Shown here piece after piece: positions 57,501 through 64,000 of a DNA stretch of 64,000 nucleotides; position 1 is the first letter of the stretch, and each line of letters begins with the position of its first letter. The stretch spans positions 1,455,704 through 1,519,703 of the forward strand of contig NW_022985070.1 of the NCBI RefSeq assembly GCF_010015585.1, given 5' to 3'. Below the pieces are notes generated by a model. That model ran no database searches. It saw nothing but the letters and a program-made list of their open reading frames with translations, and was not told where the DNA came from. The position numbers and the translations under genes were made by a program. The stretch comes from Eremomyces bilateralis CBS 781.70 (taxonomy: Eukaryota; Ascomycota; Dothideomycetes; Eremomycetales; Eremomycetaceae).

Positions 57501-60190
57501 ACGAGCTCCTCAAACAACCGAATGCACGCAAGGAGGAAGCCAAACTGTCCCGTGACCAGTTCCGTGGAGGTGACGATGGCGATGATGGCCCCGCCGCTGC
57601 CATCCGACCGGACGAAGCGGCTGCGCGAAAGCGGACCCCACACCCGTTCCGGAGAAACCGCCGTCACGATCGTGATGAACCGCAGACAGCTGATCAGAAG
57701 GTCGAGGGACCCGTCGAGGCCAGGTTGCTCGCACTCGCGTTGAAGTTGTTGCTCGAAGATGGCGAAAACGACAGAAATCAAGTCCCGCTGGTCGGAGAGG
57801 AGTGAGCGGCACTCGCCAAGAATGAGAAGCGCCTCCGTTTTCGGATCCACGTCTTCTTGGTTGTGGATATGCGGCATACGGAAACAGGCGTCCAAGAGGA
57901 TAGTGATTGTCGATATTATGTCGGCAGCGGTGTCGAGCTGTAATTCGTGGTCGGCAAATGTCGGTCGTTCGTTGCAGTTTCCGAGCAACGTGCTGAGGTA
58001 GCTGGTGAGCAACTCGAAAGCCGAGCATGAGTACTCCCAGCTCGTGATATGAGGCGGCTTGCTCGTGAGAAGCGCGCCAACGGTTCCAGCATTCATGATG
58101 AAAGGCGTGCCACTTGCCCCGTTTTGGTTCGAATGTAGAAGAGTGCGTCTGACTTCCGTGAAAAGAGGTAGGTCGTAGAGAAGTCTCATGCCGTTCACTC
58201 CGTCTCGTAATGGGATGATTTCGTATCCAGCAAAGTTGGCTGGCAATCGGCAGGTGAAAGAATGGAGCTGTGAGAGGATCCCCCGAACCCAGAGTGCGCC
58301 TGGTGGATCGTTGTCCGGACACGGAGTTACAGCCAGAGCTTGGCAGAGCTTCAGAAGCGGAGAAACTTCCAGGGGAAATCGCAGGACGGCTTGGTCGAAA
58401 ATCGCACGCATGAAGCCTCGTTGATCTTCTAAGAACTCGGTGATGATCTTGAAATCCGAGGCGTCCTTGACCCGATTGGCTTCACGGGCGTCGAGCGGAA
58501 TCTCTCTAGTGAGTAAGCTGACCAAACTGTGGACTGGCTTATCAGAGGAAAGGATCGATAAAGTTGCTCCCAGTAAATCGGCCGAGTACTGTACGTAGGT
58601 AAGGCTATCTCTCACGAGAGATAGAAGACTCCTGCGAAGGGCAAGTCGGGTTGCCGTACCGCTACTCTGGGGGACCATGACATCTAAGCCATCCGCGATA
58701 CCGGAAATGACATTCAGTATTTGGAACTGGTCGATGGAGGCGACGAGCAAGAGCGCAATTTGATCATCCTCTTCCGCATCGTCCCTCGGGTTTTGCACTG
58801 TGGAGAGCAGTTCGGCGACGGTCTCGTAGAATCCTTGGCCTGGGTCGGCGGTATCTAACGGCTGACTGGGACTCTGCTGTAGTCCTTGCTCTTGTGCTTC
58901 GGCGGCGGCGTCCTTGACTAAGAGCCCAATGAGGCTCCAGGCATAGATTGCCGGTATCGCAGGCTGCAAACCCGCATTCGAAGCGTTTACAATGACTCGA
59001 TGGACGCTCTCCATGCATGTCGCGCTGGCAATGAAGCGTGTCTGGTCCTTATTGATGATTTCCGAGGACCGATCTCTCGCATGCTCCACCAAATATGGTC
59101 GGATGCCCTCCCCCCAAATCATTAGCACCGATGTACTTGACACCAGCAATTGAAGTTGATAGACAAGGCTGGCTGTCGACTCGAAAGGACCGCGGAAATG
59201 TGCGCCATCGAAGAAAGATGCCGATCCGAGGAAATCAAACCACGTCTCCACCATGGTGATGGAGCAAATGTCCCGCCAGGCAATAAGATGGACTAAGAGG
59301 ATTTGCATAATGGCAACCATCTCGGAAAGTTGAAGCCAGGCCCAGGTTTCCGCAAGTTCGACCGCGCCGTTCTCAACCCAACGTTTCAACCACCCTTGCC
59401 CAGCATCCAAATTATGGTGTCGAACTTCGAGCCATGTCTTGCAAGTAGCAGTGAACCGCGACATCCTGACATGCGTGAATCCTTCTTCGTGTAAATTTCC
59501 CAAAAGTCGTTGGCCCAGGGTGGCAATCCACTCGTCGGTGCCAGTCGCGGATTTTGGGTCTCTGTAACCGAAAAAGTCCCGTTGTAATGGAATCGTTGAG
59601 ACTCCATAGTGGAGGAGGAACTCCGTCACCTTGGTCAGATGGGCTCGCTCGGTCATATACAGCCGTAGAAGGTTGACTTTCCGCCGCTCCTTGGATATGG
59701 ACTCGTTGTTCTGCTCTTCTTGAGAAATCAACGAGGAAGCCGAATTGATCGCGCCGATCGCATTCTGTATTCCCAGCACCTCCTCTTCGGTGAATCCGCA
59801 GAGAAGTTTTGATTGTGGACGACCCTGCCATTCCAGGATAACTAGGCGCAGAGCAGCGAGTTCGTCTATCTTGAGTTCTTCCGATAGCCAGATGGCATCC
59901 TCTTTGATCTCTTCAATGTTGTAGAGAGCGTTATCTCCCGGGGTGACGTTAACCGCGGAGGTTTTGGTGTCGAAAGGTCCTCTCTCCATGCGCATCGTCG
60001 GTTCGAAGGCATGACGGAGGAGACCATATGTGACGGGATCATTGAGGAAGCTCTGTACCGGAGTATCCTCAAGGGGGTTGCCCGAGCAAGTCAACGCCCA
60101 GTAGACGGATTTCCATGACCTGAACTCGTTAACAATGTTCTGCGACCCTCCCAGAGCACTTACAAAAGTTGAGCTCCTCCAGTAAGACAT
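54551..60190 (-). CDS. Nucleoporin Nup188
   Basis: One exon of 5640 bp encoding 1879 residues, the longest gene here. Nup188 is a structural alpha-solenoid of the inner ring of the nuclear pore, paralogous to Nup192/Nup205, which binds Nic96 and Pom34. The N-terminus (FRSWKSVYWALTCSG, LEDTPVQSFLNDPVTYGLL, VNVTPGDNALYNIEEIKEDAIWLSEEL, LVILEWQGRPQSKLLCGFTEEEV) matches fungal Nup188 proteins in order. The rest is helical throughout with no catalytic motif. No intron is apparent. It is head-to-head with trpC, 436 bp apart. Confidence 0.9.
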   Translation of the reverse strand: MSYWRSSTFVSALGGSQNIVNEFRSWKSVYWALTCSGNPLEDTPVQSFLNDPVTYGLLRHAFEPTMRMERGPFDTKTSAVNVTPGDNALYNIEEIKEDAIWLSEELKIDELAALRLVILEWQGRPQSKLLCGFTEEEVLGIQNAIGAINSASSLISQEEQNNESISKERRKVNLLRLYMTERAHLTKVTEFLLHYGVSTIPLQRDFFGYRDPKSATGTDEWIATLGQRLLGNLHEEGFTHVRMSRFTATCKTWLEVRHHNLDAGQGWLKRWVENGAVELAETWAWLQLSEMVAIMQILLVHLIAWRDICSITMVETWFDFLGSASFFDGAHFRGPFESTASLVYQLQLLVSSTSVLMIWGEGIRPYLVEHARDRSSEIINKDQTRFIASATCMESVHRVIVNASNAGLQPAIPAIYAWSLIGLLVKDAAAEAQEQGLQQSPSQPLDTADPGQGFYETVAELLSTVQNPRDDAEEDDQIALLLVASIDQFQILNVISGIADGLDVMVPQSSGTATRLALRRSLLSLVRDSLTYVQYSADLLGATLSILSSDKPVHSLVSLLTREIPLDAREANRVKDASDFKIITEFLEDQRGFMRAIFDQAVLRFPLEVSPLLKLCQALAVTPCPDNDPPGALWVRGILSQLHSFTCRLPANFAGYEIIPLRDGVNGMRLLYDLPLFTEVRRTLLHSNQNGASGTPFIMNAGTVGALLTSKPPHITSWEYSCSAFELLTSYLSTLLGNCNERPTFADHELQLDTAADIISTITILLDACFRMPHIHNQEDVDPKTEALLILGECRSLLSDQRDLISVVFAIFEQQLQRECEQPGLDGSLDLLISCLRFITIVTAVSPERVWGPLSRSRFVRSDGSGGAIIAIVTSTELVTGQFGFLLACIRLFEELVEDAVIRSVSRNAASKAVVRFGTPNVTTSMSTQKMISDLIALAVKLLAGVYSAFGSWNFQDVNERLEIGSRLTSLFERIVVYVYDCDEATAPKERLAGTLAGSAEYLLEIFLAPSDSSGFTRPLLESLTYGCMVPSQTPDVTALKPWTKQTESAIKFSTILLRAGILLNMPTSLLEQQLFKVAPVLARLFAGGDAHKYSTACLLEAMIRSSDKSSEEPASLLGQMGSETATSFLAALLQLNRPLEDPAIEEAIWQLLSAVVSSRQQWFAIAILTGKSPRDMRANASRGGQQASLGNNVLRHAAEALKADEMPIHRGFPMLTFLRDAFSHYAWTMDTFTAHRDCVNALIRHLQPMPRPSSLNTPEVVVTTAQQWSFISVAVEILALHLHSEPRQKRADLVARLTQPSADRPSVVEYLTGPVPGMSEVVRAQVGAGASPIAYNRSLHANLNRNFNMVFRPASLQNFKRTLLYRAELGWNYFYDIPFAAKLLRYEKAWEGRNGNGLKAEVLRANANLSLVESQVQLLRAWKLLAIELSRSITPNERAARQLTTAVVSSLEANKSDNSPPELAGRVIQSRLELSFIVVQRLVAAGLSDQETQELFDAAWNAFRDTCNDFDNAFSGSNVDEVRMTLKILFLAIQANFRLLTQPRPDGMSDGDWNQVVQRRTAQIPTALEIMDKVVLRGVKSFVKQVHNDAQSCDPSDLVLLTAIFQFSLRVPGMGRSHSQISLLVSTASAIRCATTLFSWSDKLVINGDPIYGELSVLFLLELSSVPLVAESMAVEGVLANISNSNLAKYFRLEHGMGPFDEPVRLHSIWTRGILPLCLNLLDSVGPPIAAELATFLNQFRGQLARNVTTIDSKQSRILKTRPGTMTLNLASETHSLALLAALLDRCRSAGLVQGVVAADIPALDWDRATVRDDVESWLASRAYLRQRIVPASEGDVGLAKMAAIKGENGSENRLEERVVQELQQAMVLLAESANGGG

Positions 60191-60626
60191 TTGTTCAGCG
60201 GAGGGAAATACACCTCCACATTTTCAGGTTCCATAGCGCAAGGAAAGGCGCTTGAGGATTGTGATTACCGTTCCATGAATTTTGTTCGTGGAATGAATAA
60301 TCTGGGAGAATAATCTGGGAGGGCTTTATGGCAATATAGTTGCTTGTTCTGTATCAACTATCATTCAAGCTTGACGCGACTCCAGATTGATCGCTGCTTT
60401 CACTTCGCGACTGCGGTCCGGCCGACGACGCGAGCCAGAATCGCTGTTTCATCTTTGGCCGCTGCGGCGCGCTGGGAAATATTGCCGCTCAGTCAGCATG
60501 ACTGATCATCGTCCTTTGATGATTCCGGATGGAAGAGTTCGCTTTAACTTCCTTCAATTAAGAAACTTCTCCAATTTGACCCCTTTTATTTGATTGAATT
60601 TTGGCATTGTACAGATACTCGTCAAT
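60191..60626. promoter_or_regulatory. Divergent promoter region of NUP188 and trpC
   Basis: 436 bp between start codons on opposite strands. A TGACTGATCA word at about 60499-60508 partly resembles the TGACTCA site bound by Gcn4/CpcA, the regulator expected for trpC, but it is not an exact match. Confidence 0.4.
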
Positions 60627-62962
60627 ATGGCTGAGGCTAAACTCGTGGACTTCTCTCCTCATCAACCAGATGCTGTCTCCCCACTGCCGACTGCGAGCAA
60701 CCTCGTGCTTATTGACAACTACGATTCATTCACCTGGAACGTGTACCAATACCTTATCCTCGAAGGTGCCACGGTTACGGTGTTCAGAAATGATCAAATC
60801 ACGTTGCAGCAGTTGATAGAGAAGAAGCCGACGCAACTCGTCATCAGTCCAGGTCCTGGCCACCCGGATCACGATGCCGGAATCAGCAAAGAGGCGATAT
60901 TACATTTCAGCGGCAAAATCCCCGTCCTGGGCGTCTGTATGGGAGAGTAAGTCAACTTTAAACTGTACGGCTATCTGTGGTGTTAATGCTAGGTAGACAA
61001 TGCATGTACTCGGCTTTTGGTGGGACGGTGGACGTAACAGGGGAGATATTGCACGGCAAAACATCTCAACTATTTCACGATGGCAAAGGAGTATACGCCA
61101 ATGTCCCTCAGGATATCCCTGTAACCCGATACCATTCGCTTGCTGGAACTCATCCGACTCTTCCATCCTGTTTGGAGGTCACCTCGTGGACGGCTCTTCC
61201 AGATGGCAACAAGCATGTCATCATGGGCATTCGACACAAAGAATATGTTGTCGAAGGAGTCCAGTTTCATCCCGAAAGTATTCTGACCGCCGAAGGTCGA
61301 ACGATGCTGAAGAACTTTCTGAAAATGCAAGGAGGAACTTGGGCGGAGAATGAAGCGTTCATCAAGACCACCACGCCAGTCAAGGCGAATGAGATCTCGC
61401 GTGATAAAACCACTTCGATCCTCGAAAAAATCTACGCCCGTCGAAAAGAGCTGGTCGCGGCGCAGAAGCTAGTCCCTACGCTAAGCCCGGAGAACTTACA
61501 GGCGGCGTATGAACTTGGACTGGCTCCTCCCCTGATGCCGTTCCGGGAACGACTCAGCCGCACGCCGTTCCAGTTGTCATTGATGGCCGAGATCAAGCGC
61601 GCATCGCCTTCGAAAGGCATCATCGCCGCAGCTGCGTGCGCTCCTGCGCAAGCCAGGCAATATGCACAGTCCGGAGCAAGCGTCATCTCCGTCCTCACCG
61701 AGCCTGACTGGTTTAAGGGCACGATCGACGATCTCAAAGCTGTCCGGCAAGCTGTGGACGGTATGGCGGACCGGCCGGCCATCCTACGCAAAGAGTTTAT
61801 CTTCGAGGAGTATCAGATTTTGGAGGCGAGGCTCGCTGGTGCGGACACTGTCCTCCTCATCGTAAAAATGCTCGACGAAGAGACGTTGACGCGATTGTAT
61901 CGATATTCGCAGTCTCTAGGCATGGAGCCATTGGTGGAAGTCCAGAATGTGGATGAGACCCGCATCGCTGTGGATTTGGGCGCCCAGGTTATTGGCGTCA
62001 ACAACCGGAACCTTACCAACTTTGAGGTCGATCTAGAAACCACCAGTAGACTCATGGATATGGTCCCCAAAGAGACTATTGTGTGTGCCCTGAGCGGCAT
62101 TTCTGGTCCCCAAGATGTCGAGCCCTATCAAAAGAGCGGTGTCGGCGCGGTACTTGTGGGCGAAGCCTTGATGCGGGCGACGGACCTCCCGAAATTTGTT
62201 TCCACCCTTCTCGGGGGTGGACAGAGCGTGAGCAAGACACCAGTCAAGAATGCGCCACTTGTGAAGATATGCGGCACACGGACTCCGGAGGCTGCAAAAG
62301 CCGCTATTGAAGCAGGGGCCGACTTGATTGGAATGATCCTTGTCTCAGGAAGAAGTCGGTGCGTCTCTCGAGACACTGCGTTGGCGATCTCAAAAGTGGT
62401 GCATTCAACACCAAAAAGAAATGGACCGACAAGGAAATCCAGTTCATTGGCAGGTCCATCTGATTTCTTCGAGCTCACTTCCTCATACCACCTGTCGTCC
62501 ACCACACGCAGCCTTCTTGTCGGAGTCTTCCAGAACCAACCGCTCGAGTACATCCTGCAACAACAAACAGAACTTGGCCTGGATATTGTCCAGCTTCATG
62601 GCGCCGAGCCGGTCGAGTGGGCGCGATTGATCCCCGTTCCCGTCATCCGCAGCTTTAAGCCGGAGGAGATCGAAGCTGGCGTGCGAGGATATCACTCCAT
62701 TGCCTTGTTTGACGCCGGGGCCGGCGGCTCGGGCAAATCAGTGGACCTGTCATCGGTTGTCAGCAGACTCAAGGCCGACCCGAACTTGAAGGTCCTCTTG
62801 GCGGGTGGACTGAATCCGGCATCGGTACAAGATGTTCTTCGGCAACTTTCCAGCGTTCGGAGCCAGGTTGTTGGGGTTGATGTTAGTAGCGGTGTCGAAG
62901 AAGATGGGGTTCAGAGCATAGAAAAGATCCAGGCTTTTGTGAAGGCAGCTAAAAGTGATTAG
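60627..62962 (+). CDS. trpC: Trifunctional tryptophan biosynthesis protein TrpC
   Basis: Two exons (60627-60946, 60997-62962), 761 residues; A. nidulans TrpC is about 768. Three enzymes in one chain: anthranilate synthase glutaminase (about 1-215), indole-3-glycerol-phosphate synthase (about 235-500) and phosphoribosylanthranilate isomerase (about 515-760). Seen: [33 protein letters not shown]; the glutaminase nucleophile in [34 protein letters not shown] motifs [42 protein letters not shown] motifs [26 protein letters not shown] and [29 protein letters not shown]. The intron splits the glutaminase active-site loop, ends GGTAG, and is 50 nt. Start ATG 60627 fits the family N-terminus. Confidence 0.97.
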
Positions 62963-63645
62963 ACCTTTCTCTAGAATCTTATACAGTACACCCAATGGCA
63001 GGCGGCATGCTGCTGATATTTATCCTTGGGGCCATCCATAATGGCACATGCAACAGTGAAGACATACCTGCGTCTCCTGTCATCACTGATACACTGAATG
63101 GTTGCCTCATTCTCATCGTAACGAATTCACGCTGGTCAGTGTTGTCCTGCGTAATTGTCAAGCCTCGCTTGTACACTGATTGACCACTGGAGCCTCTTAT
63201 TCAACTGATTCGACTCCTAATATCCTTCCTAATATCATGTCACTTCAACAACAGGACTCTATGGGTGATCTGACTCATTCTGCGTTCAGATCTTGACCTC
63301 TAAATCAGTTCGCTCCCATATGCACTGCAGGATTCCATATGTGTCTTCTACTTCTCTGCGAATTTTACAATACCAGCCCCAACTCAGTACCTAGTCAATT
63401 AGTCGACGATATATCACCTTTTTTGCCGATTTCTATTCACTCTGATTTATGAATGATGGCTACCAACTCTTTTTCCTTTCATTACCTTCATCCCGTTACT
63501 GTATCCAGTGCAGCCAGTGGTCATCGTGCCTTGAACACGCACTTGATCTATCGAGCATCATCCCTCAGCCGATGACATGTCTGGTCACTAATCTGAGCAA
63601 TCAGTCTAGAATACGCAGCTGTGGTACATTTCTGGGTCACCGTAG
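62963..63645. other. Intergenic region downstream of trpC
   Basis: AT-richer stretch with only short frames. It contains the trpC 3' UTR and probably the promoter of the BRCT gene. Nothing else seen. Confidence 0.5.
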
Positions 63646-64000
63646 GAAAAAAGTACGGCGCCTTGACGAACTGCGTTATCGCTGCGACGGGGGGACTTCG
63701 GCGACAGTCACAGCCATGAGAATCTGAAGCGGTGGGCCACAGATAATGGAGGCCGAGGGAGACCATGTGACGGATGGCCTGACCCATCTGATTTGCTCCA
63801 AGTACCACTTTAAAAGAAAGACCGTTTTAGGTGGGTTACACTATGCGGCCGTGAATAATGCAACACTGACTTATGCCCGTCAGTTGCTTCCGCCTTGAAA
63901 TGGAAGAAGAAGATCGTCTCCTACGACTGGCTTGAGGATTCATTGCTGCGTCACAGCAAGCAGAGAGAGGGCACGTACCAGCGCACGAATAACAGGATTG
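63646..64000 (+). pseudogene. BRCT-domain protein gene, partial and frame-disrupted
   Basis: The start of a BRCT phosphopeptide-binding domain gene runs off the right edge. Three consecutive frames hold adjoining pieces: KKYGALTNCVIAATG (from about 63648), then DFGDSHSHENLKRWATDNGGR, then GDHVTDGLTHLICSKYHFKRKTVLV. After a 53-nt intron (63831-63883) comes ASALKWKKKIVSYDWLEDSLL with RHSKQREGTYQR, containing the BRCT tryptophan in SYDWLEDSLL. The two frame changes fall at G-runs (63689-63694 and 63757-63759); each acts like one extra G. That is either gene decay or two base-calling errors. BRCT proteins act in DNA-damage signalling and repair; the exact member is unknown because the rest is outside the window and the start codon is unclear. 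Confidence 0.6.

Overview
The window is chromosomal DNA from a filamentous ascomycete, most likely Aspergillaceae (Aspergillus/Penicillium type). The evidence is short 45-210 nt introns with fungal branch sites, dense single genes on both strands, a three-domain TrpC, an NsdD-type GATA factor and a fungal SREBP. No bacterial-style operon, tRNA, rRNA, CRISPR array, LTR element or virus-like element was recognised. Exon borders were worked out by hand from splice signals and reading phase, so they are models, not RNA-confirmed structures.

Region 1 (1-8 kb) is the least stable part: a decayed protein-kinase-like gene, a Gtt1-like glutathione S-transferase, a 216-bp foldback (MITE-like) element, a methionine aminopeptidase 2 whose N-terminus resembles the second MetAP2 of A. 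fumigatus, a two-helix membrane protein (DUF6601-like) and translin, which has a GC-AG intron. Region 2 (8-24 kb) is core: a membrane-anchored Ubp16-like deubiquitinase, mitochondrial cysteine desulfurase NFS1 head-to-head with an Rvs167-type BAR/SH3 protein, the catalytic subunit of glutamate-cysteine ligase, a gene-poor 3 kb stretch, then nsdD. Region 3 (23.3-32.5 kb) is about 9 kb without a supportable gene, lying between the divergently transcribed regulators nsdD and srbA (SREBP).

Region 4 (32.5-64 kb) is core again: srbA, a conserved Q/P-rich protein with a long pyrimidine-rich leader, a FAM32A-like (DUF1754) protein, a relic of an alpha-pheromone receptor (Ste2/PreB type) with most of its transmembrane bundle missing, the regulatory subunit of glutamate-cysteine ligase, AP-1 sigma, Maf1, endonuclease III, Bud32, a HAD hydrolase, an Sso-type syntaxin, Nup188, TrpC, and at the right edge a BRCT-domain gene whose conserved reading frame shifts twice within about 70 bp.

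Functionally the window holds both glutamate-cysteine ligase subunits and a GST (glutathione metabolism), NFS1 and an Fe-S DNA glycosylase (Fe-S supply and use), Sso-type syntaxin, AP-1 sigma and Rvs167 (membrane traffic), and two developmental or environmental regulators (NsdD, SrbA). I see no secondary-metabolite cluster and no clear new system. The points most worth following are the receptor relic, the large nsdD-srbA gap, the extra-type MetAP2 and the foldback element.
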